Positions 55,602 through 63,880 of a DNA stretch of 64,000 nucleotides are shown here, one piece after another. The translations under genes and the position numbers were made by a program. The notes beneath the pieces are model-generated. The model did no database searches. It saw only the letters and a list, made by a program, of their open reading frames with translations, and was not told the origin of the DNA. Position 1 is the stretch's first letter. Every line of letters begins with the position of its first letter. The stretch is from assembly GCA_016795155.1 (NCBI GenBank), contig JAEUIE010000006.1, positions 102,487 to 166,486 of the forward strand. The letters run 5' to 3'. The DNA is from Planctomycetia bacterium (lineage in GTDB: Bacteria; Planctomycetota; Planctomycetia; Gemmatales; HRBIN36).

Positions 55602-55790
55602 GTGGGTCACGATTTCATCGTGATGGGAGGTGTAGTTGCTGGACGCACCTCTCCATGAATGACTCAGATGTATTCCGAAATCTATGACACGATACAATCG
55701 TGTCCCACTCTGCCGTGGGTCACGATTGTATCGTGACAGCGTCGAGCGATATCCTAACGCACTTCACCGATGACACGTTGAAAACGTGTC
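55602..55790. repeat. Cluster of palindromes between Gfo/Idh/MocA gene and ybeY
   Basis: Four short palindromes with 3-base loops: TCACGAT/ATCGTGA (55607-55623), GACACGAT/ATCGTGTC (55686-55704), GTCACGAT/ATCGTGAC (55719-55737) and GACACGTT/AACGTGTC (55772-55790). Most are flanked by GTGGG or CCCAC. They match the palindromes at 36.7-37.0 kb, with paired arm changes. Confidence 0.8.
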
Positions 55791-55796
55791 CCACCG

Positions 55797-56222
55797 CTAT
55801 TCCACTGCAATCTTCAGTTGCTTGAGATAATGCTGTTCCCGTTTTCGCATAACTTCGCAGTCTTTTTCATTCAGATCGTCGTAACCACACAGGTGCAGTA
55901 TGCCGTGGATGACGTAGAGCAGTAACTCATCGACCGGGGCGTGGCCTCTATCTTTGGCAGCGGCAATGGCTGTTTCCGTGCTGATGGCGATGTCGCCATG
56001 CAACGGCTTTTCCGAATAGGGAAAAGTGATGACATCAGTAGGTTCATCATGCTCCAGGAATTGCTTGTTCAGCTTGTGGATGGCGGCATCGGTCATCAGG
56101 GCAAACGTGACTTTAGCCTGCTTATGGCCCTCACCCTGCAGCACGGCACGAGCCGTTTCTTTGATACGGGCATAATCCAGTTCCAGCACTTCCTGCTGGT
56201 TGGCAACTGATACACTCAGCAT
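55797..56222 (-). CDS. ybeY: Endoribonuclease YbeY
   Basis: A 141-residue rRNA-maturation endoribonuclease. The zinc motif is HGILHLCGYDD at 106-116, with H106 and H110; the third ligand position is D116 where most relatives have histidine. DVITFPYS and HGDIAIS are conserved. The gene is convergent with the Gfo/Idh/MocA gene across a palindrome-rich gap and divergent from the WD40 gene. Confidence 0.93.
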   Translation of the reverse strand: MLSVSVANQQEVLELDYARIKETARAVLQGEGHKQAKVTFALMTDAAIHKLNKQFLEHDEPTDVITFPYSEKPLHGDIAISTETAIAAAKDRGHAPVDELLLYVIHGILHLCGYDDLNEKDCEVMRKREQHYLKQLKIAVE

Positions 56223-56338
56223 GAACGGCCTGCCTTGCTGAAAAGATTCCTGGAATTGTAGATGCCCTGACTGATACTTTCAGGTAAAGTTTATGATGAG
56301 AGAATAGAAAACAAAATGGAAGAACCGAAGGATTTGCC

Positions 56339-58177
56339 ATGAGTGCAGGTACGACCAGAGAATTGCAGGCTATGAAAGGCTGGAAACTGCCGGCCCGGGT
56401 CGTCCACGTTCTTGGCGATCCGCGGTTTCGTGTGGAAGGCTCCATCCTGGCGATGCTGCCCACGTGGGATGGCACGACTTGGACTCTGGAAGAGCCAGGC
56501 ATCCTGAGGCAATGGAACACGCGCGAAGGGCGCGAACTGCAACACCAGTCGCTGAGCGATCTGGAAATGCTTTGGGCACTCGGAGGCAAACAGCCCGCAC
56601 TGGCCTCCGCTGCTGACGATGTCACTTTCTGGAATACTGCAACTGGCACTGCAATCAAATCAGTCAAACAGCCTTCCTGGGTAACTGCGCTGGCATTTCG
56701 TCCTGATGGCGATGTTCTAGCAACAGGCCATGATGATGGACGAGTTCGGCTGTGGGATGTCGCCAGCGCCACCATGACTCGCGAATGGCAGATGGAAGAC
56801 ACAGGCATCAGCACGCTGGCGTTTTCGTCCGATGGGCAAAAACTCGCTGCAGGCCGCGAAGACCGCACGCTCTGCCTGCTTGATGTGGTGCATGGCGTCG
56901 TGATTGGCAAACTGAAAGGCCACACGGATAGAATCTCCGCCATCACCTGGCATCCGAGCACACGTTTTTTTGCCACCTCCAGTTGGGACACTACTTGCCG
57001 GGTTTGGAATGTGCAGCAGGGGGAACAGATCTACATTCTCAACGGGCAGGCGGACCAGGTGCATACCGCTGCCTTTTCTCCTGATGGGTCCATGCTCGCC
57101 AGTTCCGACAGCGAAGCAACCATCTGGCTGTGGGACCCCTTCCAGGGCAAAGTGCATCGCAAGATGAAAGGCCACCTGGGTGAAGTCACGCAGTTGGCTT
57201 TCACGCCTCAAGGCGATTACCTAGTTTCAGGCGGTTCCGATGGCAGGCTCATTCTCTGGGATGTTGCCACGGGGGAAAACGTTTTGCGAACTCGTGCTGA
57301 CAGCACGCATACTTCCCGCATCAGGCTTTCTCCTCGGCAGGATCAGGTTGCAGCCATCCTTGGCGGAGAAAGCATTCACATATGGGATGCACAGCAAGGC
57401 AAACCGGTCAAGACCATTGAATCGATGCCTAGCCTGGCTACTGCTCTGACCTATCAATCAGGGGAAGCCTTGCTGGCCAGCGGTCACGACGATGGCAAAG
57501 TCTTTTTCTGGGATACTGGAACCGGCAAACAAGCCGGGCAGACGCACGATCATAATACCCGCATCACCACAATGGCAACCGATGCGAATGGTAAGCGACT
57601 GGCTACCGGCGGTAGCACCGATGGCTACGTTTTCATTCTTGATATTGCGACGAACGATATCCTGTTGCTGATTCCCGGTGCTACCGAAGGCTGCACCGTA
57701 GAAACGCTGGCCTTTGTGCCCGGCACTCCTCTGCTGGCGGTGGCTGGGATCGATTGGAAGAGTTCCGGCCAGGAAGGATGTCTGTGCCTGTGGGATCTGG
57801 AAAAGCCCGCGAAGGTGCTGTCGATACCTGTAGGTGGAACCGCATTGGCAGCTCATCCGAATGGCAAACAGTTAGCCGTCGCTACGCTGAATGAATCGAT
57901 CTGCCTCTATTCACTGCCTGATTTGAAACTGGAGCGGGAACTGATCGGCCATGCAGGGATGGTGACGGGCCTGGCCTTCACTGCCGACGGCCAGCGGCTG
58001 CTCTCTTCCGGAGAAGATGGCACTGTCCGCGTCTGGGACATGAAGACCGGTGAAGAAGTGCAGATGTGCGAAACAGATGTCGTCATCCGCGATCTGTCGA
58101 TCTCTGCCGATGGCCGCTATGTCTACACCGCGAACGCCAATGCGACAGCGTTTGTGATAGATTTGAAACGGGAGTAA
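56339..58177 (+). CDS. WD40 repeat beta-propeller protein
   Basis: A 612-residue protein made almost wholly of WD40 repeats, about 12-14, probably two propellers. Recurrent units read like ALAFRPDGDVLATGHDDGRV, LWD and GHTDRISAI. There is no signal peptide, kinase or other domain. Such free-standing propellers act as scaffolds; partners are unknown. Start ATG 56339 has AAGGA upstream. Confidence 0.93.
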   Translation: MSAGTTRELQAMKGWKLPARVVHVLGDPRFRVEGSILAMLPTWDGTTWTLEEPGILRQWNTREGRELQHQSLSDLEMLWALGGKQPALASAADDVTFWNTATGTAIKSVKQPSWVTALAFRPDGDVLATGHDDGRVRLWDVASATMTREWQMEDTGISTLAFSSDGQKLAAGREDRTLCLLDVVHGVVIGKLKGHTDRISAITWHPSTRFFATSSWDTTCRVWNVQQGEQIYILNGQADQVHTAAFSPDGSMLASSDSEATIWLWDPFQGKVHRKMKGHLGEVTQLAFTPQGDYLVSGGSDGRLILWDVATGENVLRTRADSTHTSRIRLSPRQDQVAAILGGESIHIWDAQQGKPVKTIESMPSLATALTYQSGEALLASGHDDGKVFFWDTGTGKQAGQTHDHNTRITTMATDANGKRLATGGSTDGYVFILDIATNDILLLIPGATEGCTVETLAFVPGTPLLAVAGIDWKSSGQEGCLCLWDLEKPAKVLSIPVGGTALAAHPNGKQLAVATLNESICLYSLPDLKLERELIGHAGMVTGLAFTADGQRLLSSGEDGTVRVWDMKTGEEVQMCETDVVIRDLSISADGRYVYTANANATAFVIDLKRE

Positions 58178-58204
58178 TGCATTGGCCGAAAAGCAAACCG
58201 CAGT

Positions 58205-58354
58205 GTGTTGCGTGAACTTTTGAATCTGCCTGCGGTGGAACGTTTTCGCCTGGCTGACAGACTCTATTCTAGCTTGTCGGAAGAAGACCAGGATGATGCC
58301 CTGGAAGCGGAACTGGATAGACGCTGGAAAGAAGTTGCCAGTAGAATGGTTTAA
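58205..58354 (+). CDS. Orphan antitoxin-like peptide (addiction-module component)
   Basis: A 49-residue ORF starting with GTG at 58205; it encodes LLNLPAVERFRLADRLYSSL, then EEDQDDALEAELDRRWKE. This matches the small putative addiction-module (TIGR02574-type) antitoxins. Usual relatives have about ten more N-terminal residues, and an in-frame ATT (58181) may lie before the true start. No toxin ORF follows; the next 80 bases hold only short fragments, so it is probably a relic or solitary antitoxin. Confidence 0.55.
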   Translation: MLRELLNLPAVERFRLADRLYSSLSEEDQDDALEAELDRRWKEVASRMV

Positions 58355-58432
58355 CCCCTGCCCCGCTCGGCGTTGAAGAAGTTGCCTGCGAAGTCATGAA
58401 TCGATAAACCCATTTGCACCAACCATTATTTC

Positions 58433-58681
58433 CTAGTTTTTCTTGACAGGTCCTGGCACGAATCTCAGCAAAGCTCCCGAAAGGGAATTCGTAATAGTGA
58501 GCGTAGACAGGTCTGTGAACACCAGATTTACCCAACTGAGATTATTGTCCGCATTCCATGTTATTTGCTTGATGGTCTTCGCCGTTATCAGACGTTCAAA
58601 AGCTTTCGGCCCGCCCACAGGCACGGGCGCCTTGGTGCTATAGGTTTCGTATGATTCCGAGCGTTCGAAAGTAATGGACAT
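58433..58681 (-). CDS. Small hypothetical protein
   Basis: An 82-residue protein with no recognised domain. A strong ribosome site (GAGGAGG) lies about six bases before the ATG, which supports that it is expressed. The sequence holds a hydrophobic patch (LSWVNLVFTDLSTLTITNS) but no signal or membrane helix. It is divergent from the NlpC-like gene at 59010. Confidence 0.6.
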   Translation of the reverse strand: MSITFERSESYETYSTKAPVPVGGPKAFERLITAKTIKQITWNADNNLSWVNLVFTDLSTLTITNSLSGALLRFVPGPVKKN

Positions 58682-59009
58682 AAATACCTCCTCGAATATG
58701 TGGTAATTTCGCTCTGTATTGCCACGATAAGCCTTGATACTACATCATGCGACAGTTTGAGGTGAAATACGTCACAGTTTATGCATTTTTGGAACTTGCT
58801 GCAGAAAAGTTCAGCATTTTGCCACATTCCGTTGGCTACTCGCGTCGGGATGTAGTTGCGAGGTAACGTAAGCACACCTCGGCGGAGTGTGTCACCGGTT
58901 CTGGACTGTTTCAACAACATTCCGCAGTTAGCCACTATCGGCGTCATTGGCTTTGATTTAGAATGAGACGACACGTTGTTGCCATCACCTTGCATTGGGA
59001 GTTCTCATC
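58682..59009. other. Divergent intergenic region without a gene
   Basis: About 330 bases between the small hypothetical gene and the NlpC/P60-like gene. An ORF on the minus strand (58588-58995) lacks a ribosome site and any familiar sequence, so I do not call it. I see no repeat or RNA gene here. Confidence 0.5.
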
Positions 59010-59888
59010 ATGGCTCTGCCCGCTGAATATATGACTCCAGAAATGTACATGGGTTTCTACCGTTCGATGTATATTACCGTTGCAGAAGGATCAGATGTCC
59101 ATGTGGATATTCGCAAATATTTGAACCACGGCAAAGTGGTTCCTCTGCCTACTCCCGATCCCGTCACCAAGAAAACGCCTCCTCCCAGAAAACCTGAGGG
59201 CATCCTGGAAGAGCGTGCCACTGCAGCCAACAAGGAATACTGGTTGATCCTAAGCCAGGTGGCAACCGACCCCTTTCGGGATTCGCCGGGCGGCAACGCC
59301 AAGAAAATCACTGCTAATCAAGTACCTTTGGATTTTTATTTTGGTGGAAGGAAATACAACAGAAGACAAGTTCATCTGGCCTACATGGGCAAGGGCTCAC
59401 CAGTCGATGTTGCCATGGCACTTCGCCTGGCTTCTCGATATCGGATTATTTCGACCGAGGGATATTGCGATAAATTTTTAGGCCTCGATTGCACCGGTTT
59501 CGTCAGCAACTACTGGGGATTGAGCAAAACAGAGAACATCGATCACAAGGATTTCGACAAAAACCGCAGGAAGGATCTCTCCACCATCAGGATTGGGGAT
59601 GCACTGGTCTATTACAAAGGCAAGCAGAGCAGTGAGCATAAGAAAGTACGGTCGATGCACATCGCTGTTCTGAATGAAGTATTGTCCGAATCGAATTCGG
59701 GGTCCGAAGTCAAGCTGACGATGAATTATGTTGAGTCTGCCGGGAATGATGAAGGCGTTCATAAATCACAAACCAGAGAAATCGTTTTCAAGAAAACCCG
59801 TGAAGGTGAGTTGTACTACGACACAACTTCGGGTAACACGGGTTACCTGTGTGGCGGGCCACCGATGAACAGACCAAACGGATTTTGA
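59010..59888 (+). CDS. NlpC/P60-like cysteine protein without signal peptide
   Basis: A 292-residue protein. The segment GLDCTGFVSNYWG (C161) and the later SMHIAVL (H217) resemble the catalytic Cys and His of NlpC/P60 peptidases, with polar NYVESAG as possible third site. N-terminal 110 residues have a proline-rich stretch (PLPTPDPVTKKTPPPRK) and no recognised domain. No signal peptide or membrane segment is visible. ATG 59010 has GGGAG upstream. Substrate and role unknown. Confidence 0.72.
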   Translation: MALPAEYMTPEMYMGFYRSMYITVAEGSDVHVDIRKYLNHGKVVPLPTPDPVTKKTPPPRKPEGILEERATAANKEYWLILSQVATDPFRDSPGGNAKKITANQVPLDFYFGGRKYNRRQVHLAYMGKGSPVDVAMALRLASRYRIISTEGYCDKFLGLDCTGFVSNYWGLSKTENIDHKDFDKNRRKDLSTIRIGDALVYYKGKQSSEHKKVRSMHIAVLNEVLSESNSGSEVKLTMNYVESAGNDEGVHKSQTREIVFKKTREGELYYDTTSGNTGYLCGGPPMNRPNGF

Positions 59889-59964
59889 TAAACCCATCAC
59901 TGCAGGGCAGGCATGCTGATGATGATGCACACCGGTTGCTGGTGAAAGGCTGGATCACCTAATC

Positions 59965-60408
59965 ATGGATGTCACCGCCATTCCTTTTCATGCACATCTC
60001 GCCCTTGAGCTGGCCTCACCGCCTCACCTGCTGCAGTTGTCGCCTCGTGATGTACATCAGAATCATCTGGGCACTATTCATGCCTCGGTGATGATTGCTG
60101 TCGCCGAGGCAGGCAGCGGATTATTTCTGCAACAGCATCTGCAGGAAGACGTTGCTCGATTGGGAGGCATAATATTACCGATCATCCGTCGGATCGATGC
60201 CAAGTTTCATCAGGCTGGTCAGGGGTTAATTTACTGTCGATGCGCAATGGAACCTGATGCTCTGCGCGATGTGCTGGAAGAGTTGAAATCGCGAAACCGG
60301 GCCAAGGTGGTGGTGCCCATGCAGGTGGTTGATACAAAATCAACTCTGCTGCTCAGTGCCAGCTTCGACTGGTTCATTCAACGCCAAGCCAATACTCCTT
60401 CCAGATGA
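59965..60408 (+). CDS. Hotdog-fold thioesterase-like protein
   Basis: A 147-residue hotdog-fold protein of the DUF4442/PaaI-type group. HLGTIHASVMIAVAEAGSG is the helix with the usual NxxGxxHxG/A region, here changed so that the acid residue comes later (AEAGSG). It may hydrolyse acyl-CoA or acyl-ACP, not proven. Its stop overlaps the TauE/SafE gene by four bases, so the three genes 59965-62353 make one operon. Confidence 0.75.
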   Translation: MDVTAIPFHAHLALELASPPHLLQLSPRDVHQNHLGTIHASVMIAVAEAGSGLFLQQHLQEDVARLGGIILPIIRRIDAKFHQAGQGLIYCRCAMEPDALRDVLEELKSRNRAKVVVPMQVVDTKSTLLLSASFDWFIQRQANTPSR

Positions 60409-61205
60409 CCACTGATTTCACTTCTCTCGTGCTGGTGTTTGTCACTGCGGTTGCAGCAGGGGCGATGAACTCGATCGCTGGTGGTGGCACGCTTTTAACA
60501 TTTCCACTTCTGATTTGGCTGGGGCTCGATGGCAAAATGGCCAATGCTACCAGCACCATCGGACTGTGGGCTGGTTCGCTCGGCGGTGCGTGGGGCTATC
60601 GCCAGGAAGTGATGCACCAGAGTGCGTTGTTCTGGCCTTTCTTTCTCTCCAGCCTGCTGGGTGGCGTTGTTGGCAGCTTGCTGTTTCTTTACACGGATCG
60701 AAGCACCTTCAACGATTTTGTACCCTGGCTGATTCTGATTGCTACGCTGATGTTCGCATCGCAATCGGTTCTGAAAAACCTGATCGGCAAAAAGGGGGAG
60801 ACGCATTTTCATCCGAACCGCTGGCCACTTGTCGCAGGTATTCAGTTCCTGGTAGGAATTTATGGTGGCTATTTCGGTGCAGGCATGGGTATTCTGATGC
60901 TGGCCATCCTGGCTTTCCTGGGCATGACGAATATCCATCGCATGAACGGCATCAAGAACATTGCCGCAACGGTGATTAATGGTGTTACCATCATCATCTT
61001 CGTGAGCTACAGCCTGCTGGATGAAAGCAGGGTTCAGATTCACTGGCCGGTAGCGGTTGCCATGCTGATTGGCGCCTGCATTGGCGGGTATGGCTGCACA
61101 GGGCTGGCGAAGAAACTGCCCATCGGCGTGGTGCGCTGGATAGTCATCCTCATTGGCCTGGTGGGAGCCGCTTCCACCGCTTACAAGACCTGGTTTGCTA
61201 CATGA
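60405..61205 (+). CDS. TauE/SafE family (TSUP) anion exporter
   Basis: A 266-residue membrane protein of the TauE/SafE family with about eight membrane segments. The two internal repeats are visible as GAMNSIAGGGTLLTFPLLI and GGYFGAGMGILMLAILAFLG. The family moves sulfite, sulfoacetate or related organosulfur anions across the inner membrane. It overlaps both neighbours by four bases (ATGA). Confidence 0.92.
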   Translation: MTTDFTSLVLVFVTAVAAGAMNSIAGGGTLLTFPLLIWLGLDGKMANATSTIGLWAGSLGGAWGYRQEVMHQSALFWPFFLSSLLGGVVGSLLFLYTDRSTFNDFVPWLILIATLMFASQSVLKNLIGKKGETHFHPNRWPLVAGIQFLVGIYGGYFGAGMGILMLAILAFLGMTNIHRMNGIKNIAATVINGVTIIIFVSYSLLDESRVQIHWPVAVAMLIGACIGGYGCTGLAKKLPIGVVRWIVILIGLVGAASTAYKTWFAT

Positions 61206-62353
61206 GCACAAACCCTCCTCAACGGCTGCGATACCTCGACCAGTTTCGAGGCTACACCGTTTTCGGCATGATCGTCGTGAATTATCTGGGTCTGTTTAAC
61301 AAACAGATTCATCCGATCTTTCATCATCACAATACCTATTGCAGCTATGCCGATACCATCATGCCGCAGTTCTTCTTTGCGGTGGGGTTTGCACTGCGGT
61401 TTACCATGGTGAAGCGGCTGCAGACCGAGGGCTGGTGGCCTGCCCATGGCAGACTGATCAAACGAGTATTCGGGCTGCTACTCATCGCAGCTCTGGTGCA
61501 TGGGTTCGACAATGCCAACCTGAATTGGGCAGCGCTCCAGGAAAAGGGCTTTTTCGTCTGGCTCGAAAACACCTGTTCGAGAAACTTCTTTCAGACATTG
61601 ACCCATATTGCTGTGACCACATTGTGGGTGATCCCGGTCATCAGTCAAAGCTGGCTGGTGCGATTACTCTGGCTGGTGGCATCAGCCTGGCTGCATGTGG
61701 TGTTGTCGCAGGAGTTTTATCTGCAGTATGCATTGACCCGACCGGTGATTGATGGCGGTCCGCTCGGCTTTCTCACCTGGACCATACCGGTGCTGGCTGG
61801 AACCTTTGCATCAGATTTTCTTACACGGCCTGGCGTGCAGGGTGTATTTGGCAAACTGCTGGCTGCTTCGCTGGTAGTGATGGCCTTGGGGTATGGCTTA
61901 TCGTGTCTTCGTGATCCTTCGGCATTGCCCCAAGACGAGCCTTACTTTTCCTGGAAGGCACCGCCCTTCCTGCCGCCCTGGGATAAGAACAATCCCGATG
62001 CCACGTATGAGCAAAGACATAATCTGGATCGCAAGCAGACGGTGAAACTCTGGACGATGAGCCAGCAGACGGGAGCGGTTTCCTACCTGGTATTTGGCAC
62101 TGGCGTTTCGCTGTTGGTGTTGGCATTATGCTGGCTGATATTCCAGAACTGGGAAATCGGTTTGTTCCGTACGCTGGGCAGCAATGCACTGATTGCCTAC
62201 ATCGTGCATGGGATGGCTATTGATGCGGTTGTGAAACTGATCCCCCGAGATGGTCCACTCTGGGTGGTGCTGCTGGGGTTAGCCATCGTCATGGGCATCA
62301 CGTGGCTGGTCTGCCGCTCGCTGGAGAAGAAGGGGTGGTATGTGAAGGTGTAG
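61202..62353 (+). CDS. DUF5009/HGSNAT-like membrane acyltransferase
   Basis: A 383-residue protein with about ten membrane segments. The opening RYLDQFRGYTVFGMIVVNY carries the DxxRG motif of the heparan-alpha-glucosaminide N-acetyltransferase/NagX (DUF5009) family; histidines in FNKQIHPIFHHHNTY may form the catalytic site. It would transfer an acyl group to a glycan across the membrane. It is the third gene of the overlapping operon; a nested inverted repeat lies directly after the stop. Confidence 0.82.
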   Translation: MSTNPPQRLRYLDQFRGYTVFGMIVVNYLGLFNKQIHPIFHHHNTYCSYADTIMPQFFFAVGFALRFTMVKRLQTEGWWPAHGRLIKRVFGLLLIAALVHGFDNANLNWAALQEKGFFVWLENTCSRNFFQTLTHIAVTTLWVIPVISQSWLVRLLWLVASAWLHVVLSQEFYLQYALTRPVIDGGPLGFLTWTIPVLAGTFASDFLTRPGVQGVFGKLLAASLVVMALGYGLSCLRDPSALPQDEPYFSWKAPPFLPPWDKNNPDATYEQRHNLDRKQTVKLWTMSQQTGAVSYLVFGTGVSLLVLALCWLIFQNWEIGLFRTLGSNALIAYIVHGMAIDAVVKLIPRDGPLWVVLLGLAIVMGITWLVCRSLEKKGWYVKV

Positions 62354-62362
62354 GGGGTAGGA

Positions 62363-62510
62363 GTAGGGTGGGTCGAGCGATTAGAACCCCAAAGCACTGG
62401 TGGTCTCGCTGATTCAAGCTCGCCCCACCATGCGATTGCAACAGTTGGTGGGGCGAGCTTGGTTTCGTATACGTCTTATCGCCGAGTACTTATCGCTCGA
62501 CCCACCCTAC
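62363..62510. repeat. Nested double inverted-repeat element before recA
   Basis: Outer arms of 19 bases (62363-62381 and 62492-62510, beginning GTAGGGTGGGTCGAGCG) are perfect, enclosing inner arms of 15 bases (62416-62430 and 62446-62460, AAGCTCGCCCCACCA). At 148 bases this resembles a MITE or REP-type element. No transposase-like ORF and no obvious target duplication is seen. Confidence 0.8.
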
Positions 62511-62609
62511 CTATCCACTACTTTTCCCCTTGTTCACTTGCCGACTCGTAGTGTCGGGATAAGTTGCATTTGTACACTATTTCTAACCCATTCAGACAAG
62601 GAACCAGCC

Positions 62610-63716
62610 ATGCCTCCAGCACCTACCAGTCACAAATCATTGGCCGACGATAAAGAGCTGATGAACACCCTGGGGCAGATCGAGAAGACCTTCGGCAAAG
62701 GCGCGATCATGCAACTGGGGGAGAACTCGGTCACCGATGTGCCGGGCATTTCTACCGGTGCTTTGTCGCTGGATCTGGCACTTGGTGGCAAAGGATTCCC
62801 GCGTGGCAGAATCATTGAAATCTATGGGCCGGAATCGAGTGGTAAAACGACCATCGCTCTGCATGCGGTAGCTTCAGCCCAGAAGCAGGGTGGCGTTGCT
62901 GCATTCATTGATGCCGAACATGCACTCGATCCATCGTGGGCCAAGCGGCTTGGAGTTGATCTGGAAGCATTGCTGGTCAGCCAACCCAGCAACGGCGAAG
63001 AAGCGCTGAAGATTGCTGAAATGCTCGTGAAGAGCAATGCGGTAGATATCATCGTCATCGATTCGGTAGCGGCTTTGGTGCCCAAGAATGAAGTGGAAGG
63101 AGAAATTGGCGATTCGCATGTGGGCTTGCAGGCCCGCTTGATGAGCCAGGCTCTCCGCATTCTGAACCCGATCATTTCCAAGACCAAGACCTGCATCATC
63201 TTCATCAATCAGATTCGCCAGAAGATTGGCGTGATGTTCGGCTCGCCTGAAACCACCGCAGGCGGGTTGGCACTGAAGTTTTATGCTTCGGTGCGTCTCG
63301 ATGTCCGCAAGATCAGCACTGTCAAGGAAGGCGAAGATACGGTAGGCAGCAGGATCAAAGCCAAGGTGGTCAAGAACAAGATTGCTCCGCCCTTCCGCAG
63401 TGCCGAGTTTGATCTGATGTATGATCAGGGCATCAGCCGGGCAGGCGATCTGATCGACCTGGCTTTGGAAGAAGGATTGCTGGAAAAGAGCGGGGCCTGG
63501 TTGAATTATGGCGAAACCCGCCTGGGCAATGGCCGGGAAAATGCCAAGAGCTATTTGAACGAGCATCCGAAGATACTGGATGAAATCACGAAGAAGGTGC
63601 TGGAAAAACGAATCCCCGATATGCGAGCAGTCACTGCTACAGCACCTGAAGAGAAAGCCGAGAAGAACGGCAAGCCAGAAGCCCCGGCTGGGAAAAAAGT
63701 TAAAGCCGCCGACTGA
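62610..63716 (+). CDS. recA: Recombinase A
   Basis: A 368-residue RecA, the DNA strand-exchange ATPase and coprotease of the SOS response. Walker A is GPESSGKTT at 73-81; [20 protein letters not shown] and [18 protein letters not shown], with the Q/loop region, are as expected. The C-terminus is lysine/alanine-rich. ATG 62610 has AAGGA upstream; longer frames back into the repeat are not believed. No clear SOS operator was recognised upstream. Confidence 0.97.
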   Translation: MPPAPTSHKSLADDKELMNTLGQIEKTFGKGAIMQLGENSVTDVPGISTGALSLDLALGGKGFPRGRIIEIYGPESSGKTTIALHAVASAQKQGGVAAFIDAEHALDPSWAKRLGVDLEALLVSQPSNGEEALKIAEMLVKSNAVDIIVIDSVAALVPKNEVEGEIGDSHVGLQARLMSQALRILNPIISKTKTCIIFINQIRQKIGVMFGSPETTAGGLALKFYASVRLDVRKISTVKEGEDTVGSRIKAKVVKNKIAPPFRSAEFDLMYDQGISRAGDLIDLALEEGLLEKSGAWLNYGETRLGNGRENAKSYLNEHPKILDEITKKVLEKRIPDMRAVTATAPEEKAEKNGKPEAPAGKKVKAAD

Positions 63717-63834
63717 AATATTTAGCCCACGGTTCTTCAAGCCGGGGGTGGGTGCGTGCGAAGGCTTGATGTGCACTTGAGTGCAGATAAACGATGCGGT
63801 AAAATACAAATTACTGCAAAAGTACCTATGCGGT

Positions 63835-63868
63835 GCATTGGCACGGTTAGCGTGAGTATACGCAGAGG
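63835..63868. repeat. Second copy of the GCACGGTTAGCGTG element, left half
   Basis: ATTGGCACGGTTAGCGTG and the following GTATACGCA match the element at 53519 with few changes, but the right arm is lost (GAGGCCGTCCGG follows). It lies downstream of recA, before the next gene's 3' end. Confidence 0.65.
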
Positions 63869-63880
63869 CCGTCCGGTAAT

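Noticed and set aside
58355..58432. Toxin partner of the antitoxin-like ORF
   Set aside because: The frames are short and interrupted and show no RelE/ParE-like sequence.
58588..58995. 135-residue minus-strand ORF before the NlpC-like gene
   Set aside because: No ribosome site, no domain, and it overlaps the small gene at 58433-58681 in another frame; called intergenic.
60495..61211. 238-residue antisense ORF over the TauE/SafE gene
   Set aside because: Rich in His, Gln and Asn with no recognised domain; a shadow of the real gene.
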